Source of the DNA: JAEXNA01 sp050486105
GTDB lineage: Bacteria > Vulcanimicrobiota > Xenobia > Xenobiales > JADMJV01
Length of the DNA: 49,459 bases
Assembly: GCA_050486105.1 (NCBI GenBank)
Contig: JBJHCR010000007.1
Span: 1 to 49,459, forward strand
Direction: 5' to 3'
Shown: piece after piece, positions 26,540 to 36,170 of the stretch
Layout: every line of letters starts with the position of its first letter
Position numbering within the stretch: the first letter of the stretch is position 1
Translations under genes and position numbers: made by a program
Notes under the pieces: model-generated
Seen by the model: only the letters and a program-made list of their open reading frames with translations
Databases searched by the model: none
Told to the model about the DNA's origin: nothing

Positions 26540-29500
26540 ATGGTCCTTTGGGATACATTTTTCGAAGCTGGTAGAGGCCAGTTGAATAAGGGGTCTTTCG
26601 CTAAGGCGGAGGAGCTCTTTAAGAGTGCATTGGGAGAAGCTGAATCCTTCGAACAAGATGATCCCAGACGCTTGCGGACACTCCTGGCGCTAGTTGAGGT
26701 TCACCAAAAGTGTCGTCGTCCCGAGGCTGGACGTCCTTACCTGGAAGAAGCTCTCAGCAAGCTCGGATTAGCCAGCCTTGACCTCGCTCTGAAGGTAGAG
26801 ATCCGTCAAGCGGAACTGGCTCAACTTGAGGTCGAGGAGGCCGGGGTCCCTGAACTCTGCGAAACGTGGAAGGGCCTGCTTCAGCTTCACCGGCAAGGTG
26901 GTGCTGCTCACCTCAAGGAGCGAGAAAAGGCCCTTGAGATACTCACCGGTCTGTATCTAAAACTCACCGATTTTGAGGCGGCTCAGGTCCTCCTGGAAGA
27001 GCGATTAGAGCTCGTGAGGCAAGAGTATGGTGCGGAGAGTCTTGAGGCCGCAGAAGTCTTGCAGAGTTTCGCTGAGACCCTAGTGCGATCTGGAGATGAA
27101 CTCACTGCCGAGCGACATCTTCGAGAAGCGCTCACTATCAGAGAGCGTGGAGAGCAGGACACGGTTGAGGTCCTCGGGTTGCTTTCAAAAGTCTTGGAAA
27201 GCCAAAAGCGTTACCAGGAAGCCCTAAAGTATGTGGCTCGGGCAGCCGAGCAACCAGGTCCTCGGCAGTCGCGCTTTCGATTGATGATGATTGAGGCCAA
27301 GCTTCGTCTAGGTGAGGCTGAAGATGCCTTAGGCCTCCTCAATTCCCTGGATAAAGCCGAACTGCCCGAAGAATCCCAGAGTGCCTATGAATTGTCGCTG
27401 CTGCGGGGTTATGGTCAACTCAATCAGCATGCTGCTCGCCTGGCGCAAGCTAAGAGAATGGTCCGAATGACATCCCTAGGTCCCAGGGCTCGGGTGGAGG
27501 CGCATCTCGTTATCGGCGAGGCTGAAGCTGAGAAGCGAACTGAGGAGGCCAATTTCCATCTCGAGGAAGTCCTAGCCGATTTGGGCGTCGGTATGCACGA
27601 CGACGGAGCCCTACTGGCCAGAATAGCCGATTTGGCACGCGGTCTAGGTCAGCGTGAGGCCGCTTCCGAATGCTATGAACTTGCTATCTCGGCTTTTAAG
27701 GAACATCTGGTTGCCGACTCTCCCGACTCCGTAGATCTTCTATTTCAGATAGGGACTCTGTACGAACACCGTCGCTCTTTGACAGATGCGGTCACCTATT
27801 GGGAGCGGTCCCTGGAGAGCTTGAAACGCTTTACCGGCCAACTTGGTACCGCCTCGGATGAACGACAGTTCCGTAACCGGGTGGTGATCTGCCTGGCTCA
27901 GGCTTACTTACGCCAGCGGAGGTGGGACCGAGCCGAACAAGCTTGGCGTTCGCTATTGCGTTCGGCTCCACCGCAGTCCCGGGAAAGTACCCAAGCGCGG
28001 ATCGGATTGGGGTTGATCTCTCTCGAGCAGGGACAGGTCACCAGGATTCGAGAGTTTCTTGATGTCGAACCATCCATACCGAACTCGGAAGCCGACCTCG
28101 GTCGAGAGTTGTATGACCTGCTGTTTTCTCTCAACGTACTTTCCGAAACCGAGTTAGGCCAGCCGGAATTGGCCTTGAGGATGGTCCAAGAGAGGGTCGT
28201 CTTGAGGGGGGATCTGAGCCGTCTGTCGGTGACGGAACTTTGGACGGCTGTGCGCGTTGGAATCGAAGGCCCACGCTCGCCGGAGTTGGTGAAATACGCT
28301 CAATCTCTGGCTCAACGACAGCCCATCGAGCCGGAAGAACAGATCTCCATGGCGAGATTTTACGCCGTCATGGCCGGAGAATACAGTTCTCTGTTGGGAG
28401 GGCTTCCACCCAAAGATGCGATCGAGCAAGCTATTCATTGGGCGGTAGAGGCCAATGGACACCTGGACCTCTTCGTTGCCGAGATGTTCGAACAGAAGGC
28501 CAAGATTTCGGTGGCAAGCTCAGCCTGGGATGCCGCTGAAGAGGCCACTCGACGGAGTTTGGAATTGCGCCGAGTTCTCCAAGGAGAGCGGTCTGTAACT
28601 CTGCTCAATCCTCTCCAGAGGCTGGGGGAATTGCTGTTAGGTCGGGGGGAGATGGCCGAAGGAATAACCTGCCTGACCAAGGCTCTGGCTTTGGGAGACG
28701 CTCATCTTTCTGCTGATCATAGCTCTATCCGAGAACTCCTAAGGTCTCTGGTGGAAGCTTATCGCCGCAGTTCGGAAATCGAGGAAGCGCGAGGCTGCCT
28801 TGAACGTCTCTTGTCTCTTTATGACAGATTTGAAGAGCTTCCCCCAGAGGAGCGTCTCGATGACCTAATGAGGGGGATTCGCCTCCTGTTGGGTGGGCCG
28901 GAGAGCGTGCGAGGGACTCTTCTAAGCTACCTGGAAGAGGCCCTAACCTTGGCAGAGCGACGTGGGGAGAACGCCGCGCCGAGTTTTGCCTTTTGTCTAG
29001 GTCAAAGGGCTCGTCTCTTGGCCGAAGAGGACCCTGGAGAGGCCCTTCGATTGCTCGAGCGCCAAAGAACCTTGCTCGAAAATCGAGAAGAGAGAGTTGA
29101 ATTCGAAGCGGATCGATGGCTGTTGGCTAGGCTGCAGGTCTTCAGAGGGTTTCCCAACGCCGCTCTCCTAACTTTGGCCGGATGTACCGGAGACAATTCT
29201 TCAAGGCCGAGTTTTGAACCGACTTTGATCGCTGCGGGTTGCTATTTGCTGTTGGGAGAATTGGAGCAAGCAACGGCAAAGCTGGCTCTTTGTGAAGAAT
29301 TGCTCGAACGCTTTTCTGAGAAGCAAATGCATCACGCCTTTGAGGTCGCAGCCCATTGGCTCGATTTGCAGTCCCTATCCCCAGAACGGGTCACAGAAGA
29401 AAAAGGGAACATTTGCTACGGGATTCTAGACCAGGTGGCCGAGAAGATTCCTCCCGAAGAGGTACGCGGCTTGCACAAAGTACGCTTGCGTTGGTCATGG

Positions 29501-32500
29501 GAATTGTCCAGGCTCAGGTTCGAGGTTCGTCGTTTGGCGGAAGGTGCGGCCCTAGAGCGGCTTTCGGACCAGATCGCTCAAGTTCGATTGAAGGCTCCCA
29601 TGACATCTCTGGCGTTGTTCGATGCTCTGGTTCTGCTCGGTCTGCACGAAGAGAGCATGGATTTATACGACGCTTGCTTGTCTCATCTTCGACAAGCGGT
29701 ACAGATTCTGGACGAGTTCGGAGATATCCAGAGCATTCAGAGCGGATACCTAAGCCTGGTTTTGGGGCGGGTCTCGGAAAAGCGGGGCTTCACGGAAAGT
29801 GCTCTCAGGTCTTATCGTGACGCTCAACAGGTCCTCGAGAATCACTTTCCTTCGGAACATCGAGAACTCTTGCCTGTCTACCTAGGTCTTGGCCGGTTGG
29901 CTCAAGGGGAAGATGACATTGAGACGGCCCAAAGCGCGCTGGGGAACGCTCTGCGCATTCTCGAAAAGCCTGGACAGAATACCGATCGGCAGGCGTATTG
30001 CGCCGTTCTCAGAGACATCGCTCGTCTCGAGTTTCAGCAAGGCCGCCATCCCGAAGCTCTGGAAACATGGCGTCGCGTCCAACAAGCCTTCGCGGAGGAA
30101 GGACAAGCTGTACCCTCGTCCTGGCTGAGCGAACTGACCGAGGTTTATTGCAGGAATGAAGAGATAGACGATGCCCTGGATCTATTTCTCGAGGCCCTCG
30201 AAAAGAGGGTTGGTCCGGCTTCTAAGACTCTCCTCGAACTTTACGATAGTTGGCTCAAGAGGGTTGCCGAATTCCCCTCAGACGATGCTAAAGCCCTACA
30301 GATTGCCGGTCGTCTCGGGAAGGTCAGGTCTCATCTGTTTGACGAGGACGAGGCCGGGGCCGAGATGCTTCTCCTCTGGTCCGAGATTTTGCTGCAAACA
30401 GGGCGTCTGGTGGTCAGTGGTCTCCTGAAGGACAACAACTCTGCGGTGCAAGGTGTGGAGCGGGCCCTGGAAATCCGAGAAAGGCTTGATGGAGAAGAAG
30501 CGGTGTCGGTTGGTGAGGCCTTGCAAGTTCGAGCCGAGCTAGCCCTGGCAGAACAAGAAACCGATGTGGCCGAGCGCTGTCTCACTAGGGCTCTCAATAT
30601 CGTTGAATCTCGTCGAGGTGCAGACACCTGGGATGCTGCCGCGATCATGATCGGATTAGCCGCAGTGTATTTCCAGAAGCAGCGCTTTTCATCTATGGAG
30701 GCGGTCATCCAGCGCGGCTATGAACTCTGCGAAACGTTGCTTCGCGACGATGATCTCCGCTGGGTCCGAGTGCTCTATCTCAGGGGACGTTTCTATTTTG
30801 AAACCGGTCGCTTTAAGGAGGCGAACGAGTCCTTGTTGAGAGCCTTGTCTCTGGTGCAACGCAAAGACCGCAAGCCGGACTTGGAACTCCTCATAGACGC
30901 CGGGCGGTCCTGTCTGCACTCCGAGCAGCGAGAGTTAGCTTTGAGCTTGCTGCAACAAGCGGTAGCCAGGTTTCCCACCGAGCCAGAAGAGTTGACCGAA
31001 CAGGCTGAGGATGTGTTCTTACCCCTCGGGGAACTCTGTCTTTCTGAGGGAATGCTGACGGAGGCTGAGGAGTATCTACAGAGGGCTCTTTTAGTCCAAG
31101 AGAAACGATGGGGTGTTGGCGATGCTCGCCTGAGTAGACTGTATCGGCTTTTAGCTGCGGTTTCCGTGGCCGAAAAGAATCTTGAACTCGCCGAAGAGCG
31201 ATTCGAGATCGCTCTTGCCTTGCAAGATGAGAGCCTCTTTCAGCCCAACAACCTTTTTGACACCTTCGTTTCCATGGTGGAGGCTCTCATCGAAGGTGGA
31301 GATATCGAGCGAGCAGCCGAACTACTCGAGGAACAACTGGGGCGGATCTCTCAAGAGCAGCATCCCAGTTTGCTGGCCAGGTTGGCAGGTCTGCTGGCTG
31401 ATATTCATTTCCGATCAGGGCGAGTCGCTCAAGCTGAAGAAGCACGCAGATTGGAACTGGAAGCCTATAGGACGGTTTCTCAAAGCTCGCCAGAGATGCG
31501 TTTCGAACAACTTGAATCCTTTGTTGGCGCTCTTCACTCCCTGGCTGAGTTGCTTCTGCTGGATCGGCGTTTTACCGAGGCAGAAGAACTGACCAAAGAA
31601 CGCCTCAAACTGATCGAGACGTCCATGCCCGACGACACCAGGGTCACGGAAGTGCTTTTCGACCTAGCTGAGATCTACCGACAGCAAGAGTTGTATCGGG
31701 AAGCCTACGAACTCCACCAGAGAGTGCTTTCCACTCGCGCCGGCAATCTTGGTCGCACTCACCCGTTAGTTTCCCAGAGTGTCAGGGCCTTGGGCCTTGT
31801 CTACTTTGGACAGGGGAAAACTGAAGAGGCTATGGGATATTTGGACCGAGCCCTAGAGCAGCAAGTGACCGAATTGGGGCCAGACCATCCCGACCTAGCG
31901 GAAACCCTATTCGCGCTGGGAGCCACCTCCTTGGCTTCGGGAGACTTTGCTCTTGCCGAAGAGCGTTACCGCAGGGCCTTGGACATACTTCGGGACACCT
32001 ACGGAGAGGGAGACATTCGGACCGCCCGAGCCTGGGCCAAGCTGGCTGAGCTTTTCGAAACTAAACAGCAATGGTCCGATGCTCGACCCCTTTTAGGGCG
32101 TGCGGTGGAATCGGTGGAGGCACTCCTTGGGCCAAGTCACCTCGAGGTCGCCGACCTCTTGGAGAAGACCGCCGCAGTCTATCTGGCAAGCGGAGCCTGG
32201 GGTGAAGTTCTTGAACCTCTCGAGCGGGCCATAGCTATTCGCACCGAGAAGTTGGGGCCCGACAGTCCGGCGCTCGGTCGACTTCTCAAACTCGATGGAC
32301 AGTTTCGCACTATCATGGGTGACCTCTCTATGGCACGCCGACAGTTCGCTCGAGCTGATCAGGTTATCGCCGACTACTATGGAGCCGAATCCAGTCAACG
32401 CCAACCGTATCGACTGGCTTACGTGTCTGCTCTAAGGCAATTGGAGGAATGGGAAGAGGCGACTTCCCAAATTCGGGAATTGCTTTCTCAATTGAGTGAC

Positions 32501-33793
32501 TCAAGAAAAGCCGAAGAAGAAGTGTTCCTCTCTGGAGTCCATCTTGAAGCTGGGCAGTTGGAGATGGCCCGTGGGGATCTCAAAGAGGCTGAGAGCCACC
32601 TGAAGAAAGCCCTAGATATCCGCAGCCGACTCTGTTCTCCAAAGGGGATTGAAGTGGCTGAAGCCTTGGAGCAATTGGCTCAACTCCACCGCCTCGATGG
32701 TCGCAGTATTACTGCCTCGGCTTTGGCTGAGCGAGCCTTAGAAATGTTTCCAGATCAGTATAATGTCAAGGACGGGCAGGTTGAACTGCGTTTAGGTAGG
32801 GCTCGGGTCCTCCTCCTATTGGCCAAGCTGGACTTCGACCAGGAGAATCACTCGTCGGCTCAGTTGCAGGCCCAGGAAGTGCTCGGCATTCAGCGAGAGG
32901 TTTTCGGAGACGCGCACCCAGAGTTGGCAACGGTTATCTACCTCCTTGGTGAGATCGCCCTTGGAGACAAACGCCTAGAACGAGCGGAGAATTTTTTTGA
33001 ACAGGCTTTGCAACGTTGGGAGGAGTTTTACGGTACCGCTCACGCCAAGGTCTTTCAGGTTGTCTCGAGCTTGGCCAAACTCTACCAACAGCAAGGTCGT
33101 TTGACTTTGGCTCAGCAGTATCATCAGCGAAACCTGGAGGCCTTGGAAAAACGGTATGGACCAAACCATCCGGCCTTGGCGGAAACTCTGATTGGACTAG
33201 GACGCCTCTTTCGGTCTCAAGGGGTGAGCATGGAAGCTGAGCGCTATCTCAAGCAAGCCGCAGAGATCCAGACGAGCGTCTATGGGGAGAGAGACCCCAA
33301 AGTGGCCAATGTTCTTCATCTCTTGGCTTTGGTTTATCAAGACCAGAGAAACTATTTGGCTGCCGAAGCTCTGTTGAAGAAAGCCTTGCAGATACGAGAG
33401 TCGGTCAATGAGCCGGAAACTTCAGAACTCTCTGAGTCTCACCTGGCCTTGGCTCGATTGTATCGAAGTAGCGGTAAGGGCCTTGAAGCTGAGCCTTTGC
33501 TGAAGAAGGTCTTAGAGTGGAGGACTAGGCGCTACGGGGAAGACCATCCCGAGGTCGCGGCGATCTTGAGAGAGATGGCCGAACTCTATGGGGAACAAAA
33601 GGAATATTTGAAGGCTCAGGTTTTGGTCAATAAAGCGATTTTGGTCTTCGAAGAATCCCTGGGGAATGACAGCGTCGAATTGGTTGGTCCATTGCGGCAA
33701 TTGATCCGTTTTCTCGAGGCTTCTGGGGACGACGATGAAGCTATGGTTCATCGCCAACGGGTAGAGAAGTTGATTCGACCCGTGGATGGGTAA
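26540..33793 (+). CDS. giant tetratricopeptide-repeat protein, 2417 residues
   Basis: Protein built almost entirely of TPR-like helical pairs. The N-terminal and middle repeats are degenerate ('YLEEALSKLG', 'AERHLREALTIRERG'). Residues about 1700-1915 and 2120-2400 carry regular 42-residue repeats of the kinesin-light-chain/TPR_12 type, for example 'LGPDHPDLAETLFALGATSL' and 'YGPNHPALAETLIGLGRLFR', then 'YGEDHPEVAAILREMAELYG'. No signal peptide, membrane helix or catalytic domain is visible. TPR superhelices hold protein partners. It follows the coiled-coil gene by 75 nt, which makes that protein the first candidate partner. Its 3' end overlaps the convergent methyltransferase gene by 53 nt. 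The ATG at 26540 follows a G-rich SD. Confidence 0.88.
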   Translation: MVLWDTFFEAGRGQLNKGSFAKAEELFKSALGEAESFEQDDPRRLRTLLALVEVHQKCRRPEAGRPYLEEALSKLGLASLDLALKVEIRQAELAQLEVEEAGVPELCETWKGLLQLHRQGGAAHLKEREKALEILTGLYLKLTDFEAAQVLLEERLELVRQEYGAESLEAAEVLQSFAETLVRSGDELTAERHLREALTIRERGEQDTVEVLGLLSKVLESQKRYQEALKYVARAAEQPGPRQSRFRLMMIEAKLRLGEAEDALGLLNSLDKAELPEESQSAYELSLLRGYGQLNQHAARLAQAKRMVRMTSLGPRARVEAHLVIGEAEAEKRTEEANFHLEEVLADLGVGMHDDGALLARIADLARGLGQREAASECYELAISAFKEHLVADSPDSVDLLFQIGTLYEHRRSLTDAVTYWERSLESLKRFTGQLGTASDERQFRNRVVICLAQAYLRQRRWDRAEQAWRSLLRSAPPQSRESTQARIGLGLISLEQGQVTRIREFLDVEPSIPNSEADLGRELYDLLFSLNVLSETELGQPELALRMVQERVVLRGDLSRLSVTELWTAVRVGIEGPRSPELVKYAQSLAQRQPIEPEEQISMARFYAVMAGEYSSLLGGLPPKDAIEQAIHWAVEANGHLDLFVAEMFEQKAKISVASSAWDAAEEATRRSLELRRVLQGERSVTLLNPLQRLGELLLGRGEMAEGITCLTKALALGDAHLSADHSSIRELLRSLVEAYRRSSEIEEARGCLERLLSLYDRFEELPPEERLDDLMRGIRLLLGGPESVRGTLLSYLEEALTLAERRGENAAPSFAFCLGQRARLLAEEDPGEALRLLERQRTLLENREERVEFEADRWLLARLQVFRGFPNAALLTLAGCTGDNSSRPSFEPTLIAAGCYLLLGELEQATAKLALCEELLERFSEKQMHHAFEVAAHWLDLQSLSPERVTEEKGNICYGILDQVAEKIPPEEVRGLHKVRLRWSWELSRLRFEVRRLAEGAALERLSDQIAQVRLKAPMTSLALFDALVLLGLHEESMDLYDACLSHLRQAVQILDEFGDIQSIQSGYLSLVLGRVSEKRGFTESALRSYRDAQQVLENHFPSEHRELLPVYLGLGRLAQGEDDIETAQSALGNALRILEKPGQNTDRQAYCAVLRDIARLEFQQGRHPEALETWRRVQQAFAEEGQAVPSSWLSELTEVYCRNEEIDDALDLFLEALEKRVGPASKTLLELYDSWLKRVAEFPSDDAKALQIAGRLGKVRSHLFDEDEAGAEMLLLWSEILLQTGRLVVSGLLKDNNSAVQGVERALEIRERLDGEEAVSVGEALQVRAELALAEQETDVAERCLTRALNIVESRRGADTWDAAAIMIGLAAVYFQKQRFSSMEAVIQRGYELCETLLRDDDLRWVRVLYLRGRFYFETGRFKEANESLLRALSLVQRKDRKPDLELLIDAGRSCLHSEQRELALSLLQQAVARFPTEPEELTEQAEDVFLPLGELCLSEGMLTEAEEYLQRALLVQEKRWGVGDARLSRLYRLLAAVSVAEKNLELAEERFEIALALQDESLFQPNNLFDTFVSMVEALIEGGDIERAAELLEEQLGRISQEQHPSLLARLAGLLADIHFRSGRVAQAEEARRLELEAYRTVSQSSPEMRFEQLESFVGALHSLAELLLLDRRFTEAEELTKERLKLIETSMPDDTRVTEVLFDLAEIYRQQELYREAYELHQRVLSTRAGNLGRTHPLVSQSVRALGLVYFGQGKTEEAMGYLDRALEQQVTELGPDHPDLAETLFALGATSLASGDFALAEERYRRALDILRDTYGEGDIRTARAWAKLAELFETKQQWSDARPLLGRAVESVEALLGPSHLEVADLLEKTAAVYLASGAWGEVLEPLERAIAIRTEKLGPDSPALGRLLKLDGQFRTIMGDLSMARRQFARADQVIADYYGAESSQRQPYRLAYVSALRQLEEWEEATSQIRELLSQLSDSRKAEEEVFLSGVHLEAGQLEMARGDLKEAESHLKKALDIRSRLCSPKGIEVAEALEQLAQLHRLDGRSITASALAERALEMFPDQYNVKDGQVELRLGRARVLLLLAKLDFDQENHSSAQLQAQEVLGIQREVFGDAHPELATVIYLLGEIALGDKRLERAENFFEQALQRWEEFYGTAHAKVFQVVSSLAKLYQQQGRLTLAQQYHQRNLEALEKRYGPNHPALAETLIGLGRLFRSQGVSMEAERYLKQAAEIQTSVYGERDPKVANVLHLLALVYQDQRNYLAAEALLKKALQIRESVNEPETSELSESHLALARLYRSSGKGLEAEPLLKKVLEWRTRRYGEDHPEVAAILREMAELYGEQKEYLKAQVLVNKAILVFEESLGNDSVELVGPLRQLIRFLEASGDDDEAMVHRQRVEKLIRPVDG

Positions 33794-34568
33794 GCCGGTA
33801 TCGAACTTGCTTGAGCATCCCTTGAAGTAGACGAACTTCCCAATCCTCCATAGGGCTCCGAAAAACCAAATCTTGCAGTTTTGCCATCTCCTCTTCCAGG
33901 GTGGAACAGTGTCTGGGATAGTCGGCCAGACTCAAAGTTTCTTCGGTCCTGCGCAAAAGCTCTTTCAAGTCTCGCCCCTGGGCGGGACGTTCGTTAGGGT
34001 TGTCGGTGGCAACGGTCTCTGAGGGATGAGAAAGCTTTCGACCAACGAATTCATAGAGGGCGACGGTAACCGCATGGGCTAGATTGAGGCTTCCCTCGCG
34101 GGCCACCACCGGAATCTCAGCCGAGCGAGCACATAGGTCCAGATGGTGATTGGCTAGCCCGCTGGTTTCGTTCCCAAAGACTAATCCAACGCTTTTTAGG
34201 TCAGGATATTCCGGGAGAACCTGAAGGCAGAGTTCAGACAAAGTGTGGTGACGATGTCGACGCTTGCCCTCCCGCCGTGTCAAGGCCACAGCCAACTGCA
34301 GATCTTTCGTGGCCTCCGCGAGATTCTGAAACACAGTCAAGCGGTCGAGCAAGGGACTTCCGTAGCAGGCCCACATCCGACTGCTTTCGTCCACTTGGCA
34401 TTGAGGGGCCACCAAGCGGAGTTCCTCGATTCCGAAAGCGGTGGCTGATCGGGCCACCGCTCCCAGGTTTGCCGGGCCTGAGGTTTCAACCAGAATGATG
34501 ACCGGGGTCAGGTTCAGAGGCTCAACTTTCGAATTCTTGCTCAGATTTCGGAAGGATCTCTTCCACAC
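33741..34568 (-). CDS. trmJ: TrmJ-like SPOUT RNA 2'-O-methyltransferase
   Basis: 275 residues. SPOUT-class (TrmH/TrmJ) enzymes transfer methyl from S-adenosylmethionine to ribose 2'-OH; TrmJ acts at tRNA position 32. Motif 1 is 'VETSGPANLGAVARSATAFG', motif 2 'GLVFGNETSGLANHHLDLC' and motif 3 'SLNLAHAVTVALYEF', which together form the knotted SAM site. The C-terminal extension of about 80 residues is longer than in TrmH and matches the TrmJ layout. TrmJ is preferred over TrmH but substrate choice is not provable here. The GTG at 34568 overlaps the upstream small gene by 47 nt. The stop end overlaps the giant TPR gene by 53 nt on the opposite strand. Confidence 0.82.
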   Translation of the reverse strand: MWKRSFRNLSKNSKVEPLNLTPVIILVETSGPANLGAVARSATAFGIEELRLVAPQCQVDESSRMWACYGSPLLDRLTVFQNLAEATKDLQLAVALTRREGKRRHRHHTLSELCLQVLPEYPDLKSVGLVFGNETSGLANHHLDLCARSAEIPVVAREGSLNLAHAVTVALYEFVGRKLSHPSETVATDNPNERPAQGRDLKELLRRTEETLSLADYPRHCSTLEEEMAKLQDLVFRSPMEDWEVRLLQGMLKQVRYRLTHPRVESTSLPVGDEP

Positions 34569-34869
34569 TGTGCTTGAGTTGCTCTTTCAGCTTTTGGTAA
34601 GCCTGTTGCTGAATTTCGAGTTCCTTCATCAGAGACTGGGCCTCGTCCACCCGGTCTTTGAGAGCAAAACGATCGAGTACATCGTTTTCAAACATGGCGA
34701 TCACTCGTAGCCCAATATCCATGAGGCAGCGATCTCGTTGCTCTTCGAGTTGACGGATCTGAGAGACCACTTTTTGGGCCTCGACTGTCTCCTTGGCTCG
34801 ACTCTTGATGAAGTCGAGTCCCTTTTTCGCTTTTCCACCAAAAAAATCCACGCTTGAGGCTCCTTTCAT
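34522..34869 (-). CDS. small helical protein, unknown function
   Basis: 115 residues, no recognised family. The start 'MKGASSVDFFGGKAKKGLDF' is followed by long helices, 'VSQIRQLEEQRDRCLMDIGL' and a C-terminal coiled coil 'ELEIQQQAYQKLKEQLKHSV'. No membrane segment. It is the first gene of a two-gene unit with the TrmJ-like gene and is divergent from the t6A operon. The ATG is preceded by a minus-strand leader in which TGCCGG (34876-34881) pairs with CCGGCA (34891-34896). Confidence 0.6.
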   Translation of the reverse strand: MKGASSVDFFGGKAKKGLDFIKSRAKETVEAQKVVSQIRQLEEQRDRCLMDIGLRVIAMFENDVLDRFALKDRVDEAQSLMKELEIQQQAYQKLKEQLKHSVEEILPKSEQEFES

Positions 34870-34959
34870 GTAGGGTGCCGGATGACAAGACCGGCAGTTT
34901 TATGAACTCGTGTATTCTCCCAGGGTTCTTGGCCAGAAGAGTCTAACACCCTTCCGCCG

Positions 34960-35460
34960 ATGATCAGACTGACTTCAGCTGCCTCCTTGACAGGGATTCT
35001 CCAGAATATGGAGGATACAGCTTGCTTTGCTGAGCGATTGGCTAAGGTCTTGGCTCAGGGTGGATTTTTGGGCTTAAACGGAGACCTTGGGGCCGGAAAG
35101 ACAACCGTTGCTCGAGCTCTCACCAAGAGTCTGGGTTGCTCGCGCCTAGCCAACAGCCCAACCTACGCTATCTTCCAAGTTTATCAAGGCCCCAATTTCC
35201 CAGTGTTGCACGGGGACTTCTATCGTCTCGGCTCTCTGGCTGAAGTCTACGATTTGGGATTTGAGGACCTTTTGGCCGAGCACTCTTCAGGTTTGGTCCT
35301 CATCGAATGGGCTGAAAAGTTTCCTCAAGTTCTGCCCCCTGAGCGGTTAGACCTCACCCTCGTCCAGGGAGAGGATGAATTCCACCGGAATGTGACTCTG
35401 TCCGGGCAAGGTGATCTCTGGACCAGGGCTTGCGAGATCTTCGGGCAAGGGCGAGCATGA
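34960..35460 (+). CDS. tsaE: tRNA threonylcarbamoyladenosine biosynthesis ATPase TsaE
   Basis: 166 residues. TsaE is the ATPase that resets the TsaBD complex during synthesis of t6A37 in ANN-decoding tRNAs. The Walker A motif is 'GDLGAGKTTVAR' (about 42-53), followed by 'SPTYAIFQVY', 'HGDFYRLGS' and 'LVLIEWAEKF', all in family order. No SD precedes the ATG at 34960. An in-frame ATG at 35008 ('MEDTACFAERLAK') has AGGGA about 10 nt upstream and is an alternative start. The stop overlaps the tsaB start in ATGA. Confidence 0.93.
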   Translation: MIRLTSAASLTGILQNMEDTACFAERLAKVLAQGGFLGLNGDLGAGKTTVARALTKSLGCSRLANSPTYAIFQVYQGPNFPVLHGDFYRLGSLAEVYDLGFEDLLAEHSSGLVLIEWAEKFPQVLPPERLDLTLVQGEDEFHRNVTLSGQGDLWTRACEIFGQGRA

Positions 35461-36170
35461 AGTCGGCATACCTCGGTCTTGACTGCAGTGGAGAGACCTA
35501 CAGTGCAGGCTTGTATGCACCGCCCAGGGTCGCTCTGGAAGTCAACGGGCAAGAGCCTAGGTCCGCCCTAAGAGACTTGCCTAGGACGGTGTCTTTTCTG
35601 CTGCGGAGTCGGGGCTACCAAGTCTCCGATTTGGCTGGAATTGGGGCCACCCAAGGACCGGGATCTTTCACCGGGGTGCGTTTGGGCGCAACTCTAGCTA
35701 AAACCATTGGGATGGTCGCGGCAGTTCCGGTCTTCGGATGGGACACCTTGGCCCTCATAGCCGACAGAGTTCTCACCAGGAGCGGGGTGGCAGCTGTGGC
35801 TTTGGATGCGCGCCGAGGCGAGGTTTACAGCGCGGTCTTCGAGCGGCACAAACCTCAGGCTACCCTGGAATGCAAACTCCCCACCGCGACTCGAAGCCCT
35901 CGAGAGTTCGCCGAATTTCTGAGTCAACTGGAGGAACTCAATTGGGCCCTAGGCAGTGGCTTTCTGGCCTATCCTGAGCTGATGGAGAGCACATCCTCGG
36001 TTTGCACTGCTCTAAGTGAGGGGCCCCTGTCTATCCCCAGTGGTTTGCATTTGGCTCGCTTGACCGAACAGCGCTTGCGTGAGAATTCAGACCAGTCGGG
36101 CCTCGACCAATATCATCTGGACTACCATCGAGGGGCTGACGTGCAGGTCGACCAAGGAAGAAGACCTTGA
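35457..36170 (+). CDS. tsaB: tRNA threonylcarbamoyladenosine biosynthesis protein TsaB
   Basis: 237 residues. TsaB is the inactive ASKHA partner that dimerises with TsaD. Motifs: 'YLGLDCSGETYSAGLY' at the N-terminus and 'IGATQGPGSFTGVRLGATLA', the family signature. 'ALDARRGEVYSAVF' follows. The start is placed at the ATG of the ATGA overlap with tsaE, although the frame is open for nine codons before it. It ends in a TTGA overlap with rimI. Confidence 0.92.
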   Translation: MKSAYLGLDCSGETYSAGLYAPPRVALEVNGQEPRSALRDLPRTVSFLLRSRGYQVSDLAGIGATQGPGSFTGVRLGATLAKTIGMVAAVPVFGWDTLALIADRVLTRSGVAAVALDARRGEVYSAVFERHKPQATLECKLPTATRSPREFAEFLSQLEELNWALGSGFLAYPELMESTSSVCTALSEGPLSIPSGLHLARLTEQRLRENSDQSGLDQYHLDYHRGADVQVDQGRRP

